In this document: piece after piece, positions 42,688-51,739 of the stretch
How the letters are laid out: every line of letters starts with the position of its first letter
Position numbering within the stretch: the first letter of the stretch is position 1
Origin: Micromonospora sp. KC606
Lineage (GTDB): Bacteria; Actinomycetota; Actinomycetes; Mycobacteriales; Micromonosporaceae
DNA: 64,000 nucleotides
NCBI RefSeq assembly: GCF_004348675.1
Contig: NZ_SMKN01000006.1
Location: 24,293 to 88,292, forward strand
Reading direction: 5' to 3'
The notes under the pieces: model-generated
Told to the model about the DNA's origin: nothing
The model's database searches: none
Seen by the model: only the letters and a program-made list of their open reading frames with translations
Made by a program: the position numbers and the translations under genes

Positions 42688-44064
42688 ATGTCCCTCTCCC
42701 CGGCTCGGGTCTTCGCCGCGCTGAACGCGGTGCCACCGCCCGAGCAGGCGTCCCCGGTCATGGGCAGAGCCGTCGTGATCGGCGGCAGTGTCGCCGGGTT
42801 GCTGGCCGCCCGGGTGTTGTCCGACCACGCGGAGCGCGTCGTCGTCATCGACCGGGACGACCTGCGGGTCACCGGCGTGCGGCCCGGCGTGCCACAGGGA
42901 ACGCAACTGCACGCGCTGCTGCCCGGCGGCCTGCTCCACCTCGAGCGGCTGTTCCCCGGCTTTCGGGAGCGAGCCCTGGCCCGAGGGGCGGTCGAGGCGC
43001 CGCCCGAGGCCCGGCGCAGCTACCTCGACGGCCGCCTGAAGGTCGTCGTGCCCGGGGACGCGGACAGCCTGTCGGGCAGCCGGCCCCTCCTGGAAGGGCT
43101 GATCCGTCAGCAGGTGCTGCGCCTGCCCAACGTCACGACGGTCACCGCCCGCGCCACGGGCCTCGTGTTCGACGACGGCGGAGCCGCCGGGGTCCGCTGC
43201 GACGTCGACGGGGTGCCCGGAATCGAGAGCGCCGACTTCGTGGTCGACGCGATGGGACGTTCGAGCAGGCTGTCCGACTGGCTGGAGCGTGGCGGTTGGG
43301 ACCGGCCCGCCGCCCGGCGGATGACCGTGCGCCTCAACTACGCGACGGCCCTGTTCCGACGCCGGGAACCCAACCCGGAGTTCCCGGTGGTCCTGGCACT
43401 GCACAGTCCGGGCGGGTCGTCGGACGTGGCCGGCGCCGCGTTCTTCGCCGTCGAGGATGGCCGGTGGATGGCCATGATGGCCGGTTACGGGGACAACCGC
43501 CCGGGGCGGACCGCCGAGGACTTCGTACGCCGGTTGCGCGACCAGTTCCCGCCGGAGTTCGGCGACGTCGCCGGCGACGAGATGCTCGGTGAGGTCCAGA
43601 CGTACCACCACGCCGACAGCCGGCGGCGGGACTTCCATGCGCTGAAGCGCTTTCCGGCCCGGCTCGTCAGCGTCGGCGACGCGGTGGCGTCGTTCAACCC
43701 GGTCTACGGGCAGGGGATGACGGCGGCGGCCCTGCACGCGGCCTGCCTGTCGACGCACCTGCGTTCCCGCCCGGCCCTGGGCGTGCCCGCGCGCCGGTTC
43801 CTCGACCTGCAGCAGGTCGTGGTCGAGGCCGCCTGGTCGACCTCGACCTCCGCGGATCTGGCGCTGCCGCATGTCGACGGGCCCTACCCGCGCGGCTACC
43901 GGCTGTCCAGCTGGGTCAGCAGGCAGATCATCACGGCCACCGTCACGGACGTGACGGTGGCGCGGCGGTTCAACGACGTGGTCTCCATGTGTGCACACCC
44001 GAGCTCGTTGGCCACACCCGGCGTGGTACTGGCTGCCCTGCGTGCCAACCGGCGGGCCCGGTGA
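42688..44064 (+). CDS. FAD-dependent oxidoreductase (monooxygenase/halogenase-like fold)
   Basis: A 458-aa flavoprotein. The ADP-binding motif is AVVIGGSVAGLLAARVLSD and the second flavin motif GDAVASFNPVYGQGMTAAAL is close to group A hydroxylases and geranylgeranyl-reductase-like proteins. No halogenase WxWxIP motif is seen. ATG 42688 has GGAGAGCAGG upstream. It stands alone between the fusion gene and the rhamnose regulator. Substrate unknown; tailoring of a secondary metabolite or lipid is possible. Confidence 0.85.
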   Translation: MSLSPARVFAALNAVPPPEQASPVMGRAVVIGGSVAGLLAARVLSDHAERVVVIDRDDLRVTGVRPGVPQGTQLHALLPGGLLHLERLFPGFRERALARGAVEAPPEARRSYLDGRLKVVVPGDADSLSGSRPLLEGLIRQQVLRLPNVTTVTARATGLVFDDGGAAGVRCDVDGVPGIESADFVVDAMGRSSRLSDWLERGGWDRPAARRMTVRLNYATALFRRREPNPEFPVVLALHSPGGSSDVAGAAFFAVEDGRWMAMMAGYGDNRPGRTAEDFVRRLRDQFPPEFGDVAGDEMLGEVQTYHHADSRRRDFHALKRFPARLVSVGDAVASFNPVYGQGMTAAALHAACLSTHLRSRPALGVPARRFLDLQQVVVEAAWSTSTSADLALPHVDGPYPRGYRLSSWVSRQIITATVTDVTVARRFNDVVSMCAHPSSLATPGVVLAALRANRRAR

Positions 44065-44080
44065 CCGGATGGCGCGGCGG

Positions 44081-45103
44081 TCAGCGCCGGGCCTGGTCGC
44101 TGGAGTGGCGGACGACGAGTTCCGGTTGGAAAACGACGTGCCGGTGCCGGTGCGTCGCGCCGGCCTCGGCCTCCTCCAGCAGCAGTTGGGCGGCCGTACG
44201 CCCCAGCTGCTCACGCGGCTGGCGGACCGAAGACAGCGGAACCGCGGCCGCCCCGGCGAACTCGATGTCGTCGTAGCCGACGATCGCGACATCGTCGGGC
44301 ACCCGCAGCCCGCGCGTGGTCAGCTCCTGGAGCACGCCGAGCGCGATCAGGTCGTTGGCGCAGAACACGGCGGTCGGACGCTGGGCGGCGGGCAGGGCGA
44401 CGAGTTCCGCGGCGGCCCGGCGGCCGGCGGACACCGTCAGGGTGTCGGTGGGGGCCACCCGCAGCTCGCTGGTGTCGCCGTGCGCGGCCAGCGCCGCCGC
44501 GGCACCGGCGTGCCGGTCGGCCACCTGCGGGATCGTGAAGGGCCCGCCGAGGTACGCGACGTGGCGGTGGCCCCGCTCCAGCAGGTGCTCCATGGCCAGC
44601 CGGCCGCCCAGCACGTCGTCGACGGCGACGGAGCAGCAGCTGGCCCGGCCGGATTCGCGATCGACCAGGACGACCGGAATGCCACGGTTGTGCAGGCGTT
44701 CCAGGTCGGGTTGGCCGCCATGGCCGACCGGTGTGATGAGGACCCCGCGTACCCGCTGCTCCTCGAGCAGTTCCAGGTGCCGGCGCTCCCGGGCGCGGTC
44801 CTCGCCGCTGTTGCAGACGACGAGCATGGCGCCTGCCTCCTCGACCACCTGCTCCGCGCCGCGCACGACGTCGGTGAAGAAGGGGTTGGCGACGTCGAGG
44901 ACGACGATGGCGATCGTGCGGCTGTGCCCGGCGCGCAACTGGCGGGCGGAGTCGTTACGGACGTAGCCCAGCTCGGCGATGGCGTCGAGGACCCGCTGCC
45001 GGGTGGCGGGTGCGACCCGGTTCGGCCGGTTGAGCACGTTGCTCACGGTGCCCAGGGAGACGCCGGCGTGCCGTGCCACCTCCTTGATGCTTGCGGCTGA
45101 CAT
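44081..45103 (-). CDS. LacI family regulator of the rhamnose regulon
   Basis: A 340-aa LacI repressor with SIKEVARHAGVSLGTVSNVLN and a sugar-binding-type effector domain (VVLDVANPFFTDVVRGAEQV). It diverges from the rhamnose transport and catabolism genes. The gap holds two TGAAACGTTTCA-like sites, one close to its own start and one just before the first transporter gene. Rhamnose or a breakdown product is the expected inducer. Confidence 0.92.
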   Translation of the reverse strand: MSAASIKEVARHAGVSLGTVSNVLNRPNRVAPATRQRVLDAIAELGYVRNDSARQLRAGHSRTIAIVVLDVANPFFTDVVRGAEQVVEEAGAMLVVCNSGEDRARERRHLELLEEQRVRGVLITPVGHGGQPDLERLHNRGIPVVLVDRESGRASCCSVAVDDVLGGRLAMEHLLERGHRHVAYLGGPFTIPQVADRHAGAAAALAAHGDTSELRVAPTDTLTVSAGRRAAAELVALPAAQRPTAVFCANDLIALGVLQELTTRGLRVPDDVAIVGYDDIEFAGAAAVPLSSVRQPREQLGRTAAQLLLEEAEAGATHRHRHVVFQPELVVRHSSDQARR

Positions 45104-45179
45104 GGCTCCCTCCCTCGGCGCGCGGCGCTGGTGTCCGACACCGCCGGGCCGCCCGGCGATCGGGGCAGTCTATAACCTC

Positions 45180-45191
45180 TGAAATGTTTCA
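45180..45191. promoter_or_regulatory. LacI-type operator near the regulator start
   Basis: TGAAATGTTTCA matches 10 of 12 of the classic TGAAACGTTTCA palindrome and lies 77 bases before the regulator start, suited to autorepression. Confidence 0.6.
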
Positions 45192-45298
45192 CCGAGCACG
45201 ATGGCGGACCGTCGGAGTGTTCCGCGCCCGCCGGCAGGGCTGTGGTGGCTGCGTGGAGCCCGGTTCCGCAAACCCGAAGGGAAAGGGCCTCGAAAGTC

Positions 45299-45328
45299 TT
45301 GACGCCTCGGATGGTCAGCCCCTAGCGT
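45299..45328 (+). promoter_or_regulatory. Probable promoter of the rhamnose operon
   Basis: TTGACG (45299-45304) and TAGCGT (45323-45328) are separated by 18 bases, near the -35/-10 of housekeeping promoters. The operator at 45345-45356 lies at the expected start of transcription. Confidence 0.55.
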
Positions 45329-45344
45329 GCTAGCGCAAGCTGCA

Positions 45345-45356
45345 TGAAACGATTCA
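45345..45356. promoter_or_regulatory. LacI-type operator before the rhamnose operon
   Basis: TGAAACGATTCA matches 11 of 12 of TGAAACGTTTCA. It sits between the predicted -10 and the ribosome site of the first gene. Confidence 0.7.
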
Positions 45357-45368
45357 GAAGGGGGTCGG

Positions 45369-46892
45369 ATGAGCCCCGACGCAGGTGAGAGCACCTCATC
45401 CCCGCTGCTCGTCCTCGACGACATCGCCAAGTCCTTCGGCGCTGTCGCGGCGCTGCGAGGGGTGCGCCTCGCGCTCCACCCCGGCGAGGCCCACGCCCTG
45501 GTGGGCGAGAACGGAGCGGGCAAGTCCACCCTCGTCAAGATCCTCGCCGGCGCCCACGCCCCGGACGCCGGCCGGCTGACCCTGGCCGGCAAGCCACTGC
45601 TGCTGCGGGGGCCCGCCGACGCCCGTGCCGCCGGGATCGCCGTCATCTACCAGGAGCCGACGCTGTTTCCGGACCTGACGGTCGCGGAGAACATCTTCAT
45701 GGGCCGGCAGCCCCTGCGGAGCCTGCGTCGCGTCGACACCCGGGCGATGAACCGTGCCGCCGAGCAGTTGTTCGCGCGACTCGGCGTCCGGATCGACCCC
45801 GCCCGTCCGGCACGCGGGTTGTCCATCGCCGACCAGCAACTCGTCGAGATCGCCAAGGCGCTCTCCTTCGACGCCCGCGTCCTGGTGATGGACGAGCCGA
45901 CCGCCGCGCTCTCCGGCGTCGAGGTCGACCGGCTCTTCGGCGTCGCCCGCTCGCTCTGCGAGCGCGGCGCGGCGGTGCTGTTCATCTCCCACCGCTTCGA
46001 CGAGGTGTTCGACCTGTGCCAGCGGCTCACCGTCCTGCGCGACGGGACCTGGGTCTCCAGCGACCGGACGGCTGACCTCACCGTCGACGAGGTCGTGCGG
46101 CGCATGGTCGGCCGGGACGTCGACTCGCTGTTTCCGAAGCAGGACGCCGTGCTGCGCGACACCCTGCTGGAGGTGCGCGGGCTCACCCGCACCGGCGTCT
46201 TCTCCGACGTGACCTTCGGCGTCCGTGGTGGGGAGATCGTCGCCCTCGCCGGGCTGGTCGGGGCCGGGCGCAGCGAGGTGGCCCGCGCCGTCTTCGGCGT
46301 CGACCGCTACGACGCCGGCGAGGTCCGGGTCGCCGGCCGGGCCCTGCCGCCGGGCAAGCCCGGCAAGGCGATCGCCGCCGGCTTGGCGCTCGTGCCCGAG
46401 GACCGCCGCCAGCAGGGCCTGGTCATGGAACTCTCGGTGGAGCGCAACGCCACCCTGGCCCGCCGTGGGGCGCTGGCCCGGCTGGGCCTGCTCCTCGGCG
46501 GCGCGGAGCGGGCCGAGGCACGACAGTGGACCCGCCGGCTGCGGGTGAAGACCGCCCGGCTCACCGCCGCGGTGGGCACCCTGTCCGGCGGCAACCAGCA
46601 GAAGGTCGTTCTGGCCAAGTGGCTCGCCACCCACCCGCGGGTCCTCATCATCGACGAGCCCACCCGTGGCATCGACGTCGGCACCAAGTCCGAGGTCCAC
46701 CGACTGCTGTCCGAGCTGGCCGGCGAGGGAATGGCCATCCTCATGATCAGCAGCGAGCTGCCGGAGGTGCTCGGCATGGCCGACCGGGTGCTGGTCATGC
46801 ACGAGGGCCGCCTGGTCCGCGAGTTGTCCCGCGACGAGGCCGACGAGACGTCCGTCATGTTCGCCGCGACCGGTCAAGGAGCGATCGCATGA
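45369..46892 (+). CDS. rhaT: Sugar ABC transporter ATPase, rhamnose importer
   Basis: A 507-aa double ATPase of the CUT2 (RbsA-like) kind. The first Walker A is [14 protein letters not shown]; the second domain has the altered [16 protein letters not shown]. The signature [15 protein letters not shown] and the Walker [14 protein letters not shown] are in the C-terminal half. GAAGGGGGTCGG precedes ATG 45369. Its stop overlaps the first permease (ATGA). It powers import in the two-permease rhamnose system that follows; assignment to rhamnose rests on the downstream enzymes. Symbol follows rhizobial use (rhaSTPQ). Confidence 0.9.
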   Translation: MSPDAGESTSSPLLVLDDIAKSFGAVAALRGVRLALHPGEAHALVGENGAGKSTLVKILAGAHAPDAGRLTLAGKPLLLRGPADARAAGIAVIYQEPTLFPDLTVAENIFMGRQPLRSLRRVDTRAMNRAAEQLFARLGVRIDPARPARGLSIADQQLVEIAKALSFDARVLVMDEPTAALSGVEVDRLFGVARSLCERGAAVLFISHRFDEVFDLCQRLTVLRDGTWVSSDRTADLTVDEVVRRMVGRDVDSLFPKQDAVLRDTLLEVRGLTRTGVFSDVTFGVRGGEIVALAGLVGAGRSEVARAVFGVDRYDAGEVRVAGRALPPGKPGKAIAAGLALVPEDRRQQGLVMELSVERNATLARRGALARLGLLLGGAERAEARQWTRRLRVKTARLTAAVGTLSGGNQQKVVLAKWLATHPRVLIIDEPTRGIDVGTKSEVHRLLSELAGEGMAILMISSELPEVLGMADRVLVMHEGRLVRELSRDEADETSVMFAATGQGAIA

Positions 46893-47950
46893 GCCGCACC
46901 GACGCCGGCGTCACCGAACGGCCCACCGGCGCCCCGCCCGCCGGCGCGGGCCGGCCCGGCCGCGGTCTCACCGAGCGACTGCTCGCCGTCCGGGAGTTGA
47001 GCCTGTTGCTCGCCCTGGGCGCGCTGGTCCTGGTCACCACGCTGCACAACGACCGCTTCCTCAGCAGCCAGAGCGTCAAGGACCTGCTGTTGGGCTGCGC
47101 GATCCTGGTGATCCTCGCGGTCGGCCAGACCCTGGTCATCGTCACCCGCAACGTCGACCTGTCCGTCGGGTCGATCCTGGGGCTGGTGGCGTTCGCCACC
47201 GGCGAGCTGTTCCTCGCCGCGCCCGGCACCCCGTGGCCGGTCGCGCTGGTGACCGGCGTCGCGCTCGGCGCGGTGTGCGGGGCCGTCAACGGCGGCCTCA
47301 TCGCCGTGGCCAGGGTTCCCGCGTTGGTCATCACCCTGGGCACCCTGTACGCGTTCCGTGGCGTCGACTACTACTGGGCGGCCGGTCAGCAGATCAATGC
47401 CGCCGACATGCCCCGGTCGTTCCTGCGGCTGGGCAACCAGACCCTGCTGGGCGTACCCGTCCTGTTCCTGGTCGCGCTGGTCGTCGTCGCCGTCGCCGGC
47501 TTCTACCTGCGCTCCTTCCGCAGTGGTCGCGAGCTCTACGCCATCGGCTCCGAGCCGACCGCCGCCCGGCTGTCCGGCATCCCGGTCGGCCGGCGGGTGT
47601 TCGCCGTCTTCGTCGCCAGCGGGGCACTGGCCGGTCTCGCCGGCGTGCTGTACGCGGCCCGGTTCGGCACGCTCGACGCGGCTGCCGGCACCGGCCTGGA
47701 ACTTCAGGTCGTCGCCGCCGCGGTCGTCGGCGGCGTGGCCATCTTCGGCGGCAGCGGCAGCGTGTACGGCGCGGCGCTGGGCGCCGTCCTGCTGACCATG
47801 ATCGGCAGTTCACTGGCAGTCCTGCGCATCGATCCGTTCTGGCAGCAGGCCGTGGTCGGCGCGCTCATCCTCGCCGCCATCGGCCTGGACCGGCTCCTGG
47901 CCCTCCGGATGGCGGCCCGGCTCCGAGGGAGAAGCGCCCATGGCGCATGA
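46889..47950 (+). CDS. rhaP: Rhamnose ABC transporter permease 1
   Basis: A 353-aa CUT2 permease. The N-terminus is soluble and Pro-rich, then hydrophobic segments begin at [16 protein letters not shown]. The family stretch [20 protein letters not shown] and the [20 protein letters not shown] motif are both present. It overlaps the ATPase gene at its start and the second permease by 11 bases at its end. Confidence 0.9.
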   Translation: MSRTDAGVTERPTGAPPAGAGRPGRGLTERLLAVRELSLLLALGALVLVTTLHNDRFLSSQSVKDLLLGCAILVILAVGQTLVIVTRNVDLSVGSILGLVAFATGELFLAAPGTPWPVALVTGVALGAVCGAVNGGLIAVARVPALVITLGTLYAFRGVDYYWAAGQQINAADMPRSFLRLGNQTLLGVPVLFLVALVVVAVAGFYLRSFRSGRELYAIGSEPTAARLSGIPVGRRVFAVFVASGALAGLAGVLYAARFGTLDAAAGTGLELQVVAAAVVGGVAIFGGSGSVYGAALGAVLLTMIGSSLAVLRIDPFWQQAVVGALILAAIGLDRLLALRMAARLRGRSAHGA

Positions 47951-49001
47951 CAGCCTGACCCCCGCTCCGCCGGCCGGCGGGGGTGCCGTGCGCGAGCCGG
48001 GCCGCCGGGTCGGCCTCGGCGCGCCGCTCGGCTCCTGGGACGCGGCGATCGTCGCCGGGCTGGTCGTGGCCGTGCTGGTGGCCGGCGCGGCGGTGCCGAA
48101 CTTCGCCACCGGCCGCAACGCCCAGTTCCTGCTGCTCGACCTGGTGCCGCTGGCCCTGCTCGCGCTGCCGATGACGTTGATCGTCGTCACCGGTGAGATC
48201 GACCTGTCGGTGGCCAGTATGGTCGGCCTGTGCAGCACCCTGATGGGGCAGTTGTGGCTGTCCAGCGGGCTGTCGCTGGAGCTGATCTGCGTGTTGGTGG
48301 TGCTGCTGGGAGCCCTGCTCGGCGCGGTCAACGGCGTGTTCGTCACCGGCTTCGGCCTGCCGTCGCTGGCGGTGACCATCGGAACGCTCGCGCTGTACCG
48401 GGGGCTGTCGTTCGTCGTCCTCGGCGACCAGGCGGTCGCGGACTTCCCGGCCGGCTGGACCGCCGCCGTGGTGCGGCCGATGCCCGGCACGTCCATCCCC
48501 GTCATGGTCGTCCCGGTGCTCCTGCTGGCGCTGGTGTTCGGCGTCGTCCTGCACGCCACCCCGGTCGGGCGGGCGTTGTACGCCATGGGCAACAACGCCG
48601 AAGCCGCCACCTTCGCCGGGGTGTCGGTGGCCCGGACGAAGTTCTGGCTGTTCGTGGCCTCCGGAGCCGTCTGCGGGTTGGCCGGCCTGTTCTGGACCCT
48701 GCGCTACGCCAGCGCCCGTGGTGACAACGCCACCGGCCTGGAGCTGACCGTGGTGACCGCCGTGCTGCTGGGCGGCGTGTCCATCTTCGGGGGCCGGGGC
48801 CGGCTGCTCGGCGTGGTGGCCGGCGTCCTGTTGCTCGGGGTCGTCCGCAACGCGCTGCAACTGGCCGACGTCGATGCCAACGCGCTGACGATCGTCACCG
48901 GCACCCTGCTCATCGCCTCCGTGGTCCTGCCCAACGCGGTCGGGGACGCCCGCGCCCGGCTGCACCGACGACGGCAACGCGCGCAGGTCGCTGCGCCGTG
49001 A
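47940..49001 (+). CDS. rhaQ: Rhamnose ABC transporter permease 2
   Basis: A 353-aa CUT2 permease paralogous to its upstream neighbour. It has TLIVVTGEIDLSVASMVGL and AVLLGGVSIFGGRGRLLGVV. Two different permeases in one CUT2 operon is the layout known for rhizobial rhamnose importers. It starts inside the end of rhaP, and rhaS follows 35 bases later. Confidence 0.9.
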   Translation: MAHDSLTPAPPAGGGAVREPGRRVGLGAPLGSWDAAIVAGLVVAVLVAGAAVPNFATGRNAQFLLLDLVPLALLALPMTLIVVTGEIDLSVASMVGLCSTLMGQLWLSSGLSLELICVLVVLLGALLGAVNGVFVTGFGLPSLAVTIGTLALYRGLSFVVLGDQAVADFPAGWTAAVVRPMPGTSIPVMVVPVLLLALVFGVVLHATPVGRALYAMGNNAEAATFAGVSVARTKFWLFVASGAVCGLAGLFWTLRYASARGDNATGLELTVVTAVLLGGVSIFGGRGRLLGVVAGVLLLGVVRNALQLADVDANALTIVTGTLLIASVVLPNAVGDARARLHRRRQRAQVAAP

Positions 49002-49036
49002 CCGTCCCCACCCCCACCTCCCCCGGAAGGATATCG

Positions 49037-50116
49037 ATGGTCACCCTTTCCCGGCTCCGCCTCGGAGCCACCGCGCTGACCCTGACCGCTCTGGTGCTGG
49101 GCACCGCCGCCTGCGGCGGCACCACCCGGGACAACGCCGGCAGTGACTCCGGCGGCAACCAGGCCGGCGGCACCGCGAACCCGCAGGCCCCGATCAAGGA
49201 GGGCCTCAAGATCGCCTTCCTGCCCAAGCAGGTGAACAACCCGTACTTCACCACCGCCGACAACGGCGGCAAGGAGGCGGTCACCGAGGTCAAGGGCGAG
49301 TTCAAGGAGGTCGGCCCGTCCGAGGCCAGCGCCTCCTCCCAGGTCAGCTACATCAACACCCTGTCCCAGCAGGGCATGGATGTCATTGTGACCTCGGCGA
49401 ACGACCCGAACGCGATCTGCGGCGCGCTGAACCAGGCCAAGGCGGCCGGCGCGAAGATCGTGACCTTCGACTCCGACACCAAGCCGGAGTGCCGGCAGAT
49501 CTTCGTCAACCAGGTGACTGCCCAGGGTATCGCGGAGAACCAGGTCAAGCTCATCTCCGAGCAGATCGGCGGCGAGGGTGAGATCGCCATCCTGTCGGCG
49601 ACCGCCAACGCCACCAACCAGAACGCGTGGATTGAGCTGATGAAGGAGGAGCTGAAGAAGCCCGAGTACAGCAAGATCAAGCTGGTCACGGTGGCGTACG
49701 GCAACGACGACGACCAGAAGTCCTTCCAGGAGATGCAGGGCCTGCTGCAGGCGTACCCGAACCTGAAGGGCGTCATCTCCCCGACCACCGTCGGTGTCGC
49801 CGCCGCCGCGCGTTACCTCAGCGGGTCGCAGTACAAGGGCAAGGTCAAGCTGACCGGCCTGGGCACCCCGAACCAGATGCGCGAGTACGTCAAGGACGGC
49901 ACCGTCGACGCGTTCGCCCTGTGGAACCCGGCCGACCTCGGCTACCTCGCCGCGTACGCCGGCGCGGCGCTGGCCTCCGGCCAGATCACCGGCGCCGAGG
50001 GCGACAAGTTCACCGCCGGCAAGCTCGGTGAGTTCACCGTCGGCAAGGACGGTGTGGTCGTCCTCGGTCCGCCCACCGTCTTCGACAAGAGCAACATCGA
50101 CAAGTTCAATTTCTAA
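49037..50116 (+). CDS. rhaS: Rhamnose-binding lipoprotein
   Basis: A 359-aa periplasmic-type sugar-binding protein. The signal ends with the lipobox VLGTAAC. The mature part begins LKIAFLPKQVNNPYFTTADN and contains SYINTLSQQGMDVIVTSAND, typical of CUT2 binding proteins. I used ATG 49037, preceded by GGAAGG six bases upstream; a GTG at 48998 lacks support. Codon use leans strongly to the AAG/GAG/AAC type expected for a highly expressed protein. Confidence 0.92.
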   Translation: MVTLSRLRLGATALTLTALVLGTAACGGTTRDNAGSDSGGNQAGGTANPQAPIKEGLKIAFLPKQVNNPYFTTADNGGKEAVTEVKGEFKEVGPSEASASSQVSYINTLSQQGMDVIVTSANDPNAICGALNQAKAAGAKIVTFDSDTKPECRQIFVNQVTAQGIAENQVKLISEQIGGEGEIAILSATANATNQNAWIELMKEELKKPEYSKIKLVTVAYGNDDDQKSFQEMQGLLQAYPNLKGVISPTTVGVAAAARYLSGSQYKGKVKLTGLGTPNQMREYVKDGTVDAFALWNPADLGYLAAYAGAALASGQITGAEGDKFTAGKLGEFTVGKDGVVVLGPPTVFDKSNIDKFNF

Positions 50117-50178
50117 TCATCTCCGGTCGGTGCCGCCCGTTCTGGCGGCGCCGGCCGGGGCCTGTCGATGGGAGAGCC

Positions 50179-50535
50179 ATGCCCCGTGTCTGCTTCACCC
50201 TGCAGGTCGATCCGGCCCGGCTGGACGAGTACCGCGCCCGCCACGAGCGGGTCTGGCCCGAGATGTTGACCGCCCTGGCCGAGAGCGGGTGGCGCGACTA
50301 CTCGCTGTTCCTCCGCGAGGACGGCCTGCTCGTGGGGGTCCTGACCACCGACGACTTCGCGGCGGCCCAGGCCGCGATGCAGGACCGCGACGTCAACGCC
50401 CGCTGGCAGGCGGAGATGGCGCCCTTCTTCCTCAACCTCCACGACGACGAGACCGCCGACCGGGCCATGCGACCGCTTGACGAGGTCTTCAACCTCGACG
50501 CGCAGCTCGCCGCCCAGAAGGGAGAGCAGGCATGA
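50179..50535 (+). CDS. rhaM: L-rhamnose mutarotase
   Basis: A 118-aa protein matching RhaM/YiiL: VCFTLQVDPARLDEYRARHE, then WPEMLTALAESGWRDYSLFL and the C-terminal PLDEVFNLD. It interconverts alpha and beta L-rhamnose before isomerisation. GGAGAGCC precedes ATG 50179. Its stop overlaps the isomerase start (ATGA). Confidence 0.93.
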   Translation: MPRVCFTLQVDPARLDEYRARHERVWPEMLTALAESGWRDYSLFLREDGLLVGVLTTDDFAAAQAAMQDRDVNARWQAEMAPFFLNLHDDETADRAMRPLDEVFNLDAQLAAQKGEQA

Positions 50536-51713
50536 CGCAGCCCGACGCAGCGACCCGGGAGCGGATCACGCAGGCCCTGCGCGGCCAGCGCATCGAAACC
50601 CCCTCGTGGGCGTACGCGAACTCCGGCACCCGGTTCAAGGTCTTCCCACAGGAGGGCGTGCCCCGCAACCCGTACGAGAAGATCGCCGACGCGGCCGTGG
50701 TGCACCGCCTCACCGGCGTGGCGCCGACGGTGGCCCTACACATCCCGTGGGACCGCGTCGACGACTACGCCAACCTGGCGGGGTACGCCGCCGACCAGGG
50801 CGTCGCCCTCGGTGCGATCAACGCCAACGTTTTCCAGGACAACGACTACAAGCTGGGCAGCGTCACCAACCCCGACCCGGCGGTGCGCCGCAAGGCGATC
50901 GACCACCTGCTCGACTGCGTGGACATCATGGACGCCACCGGTTCACGCGATCTCAAGCTGTGGTTCTCCGACGGCACCAACTACCCCGGCCAGGACGACT
51001 TCCGGGCCCGGCAGGACCGGCTCGCCGTCGCCCTGCGCGAGACCTACGACCGGCTCGGCGACGACCAGCGGATGCTCCTGGAGTACAAGCTGTTCGAGCC
51101 GGCCTTCTACACCACCGACGTGCCCGACTGGGGCACCGCGTACGCGCACTGCCTCGAACTCGGGCCGAAGGCGCAGGTGGTCATCGACACCGGGCACCAC
51201 GCGCCCGGCACGAACATCGAGTTCATCGTGGCGTTCCTGCTGCGGGCCGGGAAGCTGGGGGCCTTCGACTTCAACTCCCGCTTCTACGCCGACGACGACC
51301 TGATGGTCGGCGCCGCGGACCCGTTCCAACTGTTCCGCATCATGTACGAGATCGTCCGGGGCGACGCCCTGCGCCCGGAGGCCGGCATCGCGTTCATGCT
51401 CGACCAGTGCCACAACATCGAGCCCAAGATCCCCGCGATCATCCGTTCGGTGCTCAACGTGCAGGAGGCCACCGCCAAGGCGCTGCTCGTCGACGCCGAC
51501 GCGCTCGCCGCCGCGCAGCGGGCCGGTGACGTGCTCGGCGCCAACGCGGTGCTGATGGACGCGTACCACACCGACGTGCGACCGCTGCTCGCCGAACTCC
51601 GCGCCGACCTGGGCCTCGACCCGGACCCGATGGCCGCCTACGCCCGCTCCGGCTACTTCGAGAAGATCCGCGCCGAACGCGCCGGCGGCCAGCAGGCCGG
51701 CTGGGGCGCCTGA
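50532..51713 (+). CDS. rhaI: L-rhamnose isomerase (TIM-barrel, actinobacterial/rhizobial type)
   Basis: A 393-aa sugar isomerase converting L-rhamnose to L-rhamnulose. The barrel text includes DLKLWFSDGTNYPGQDDF, LLEYKLFEPAFYTTDVPDWG, VVIDTGHHAPGTNIEFI and FDFNSRFYADDDLMVG, whose acidic and His residues form the metal site. This is the RhaI type rather than the E. coli RhaA type. It overlaps rhaM and is followed by the aldolase gene after 26 bases. Confidence 0.92.
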   Translation: MTQPDAATRERITQALRGQRIETPSWAYANSGTRFKVFPQEGVPRNPYEKIADAAVVHRLTGVAPTVALHIPWDRVDDYANLAGYAADQGVALGAINANVFQDNDYKLGSVTNPDPAVRRKAIDHLLDCVDIMDATGSRDLKLWFSDGTNYPGQDDFRARQDRLAVALRETYDRLGDDQRMLLEYKLFEPAFYTTDVPDWGTAYAHCLELGPKAQVVIDTGHHAPGTNIEFIVAFLLRAGKLGAFDFNSRFYADDDLMVGAADPFQLFRIMYEIVRGDALRPEAGIAFMLDQCHNIEPKIPAIIRSVLNVQEATAKALLVDADALAAAQRAGDVLGANAVLMDAYHTDVRPLLAELRADLGLDPDPMAAYARSGYFEKIRAERAGGQQAGWGA

Positions 51714-51739
51714 CCACACCCAGAACGCAGACAGGGGAC

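Noticed and set aside
40155..42872. 905-codon minus-strand frame over the GH35-GalT gene
   Set aside because: Shadow frame; the plus strand has clear catalytic motifs in both domains.
42688..44064. Flavin-dependent halogenase
   Set aside because: The fold motifs fit the wider flavoprotein family, but the WxWxIP halogenase motif is absent.
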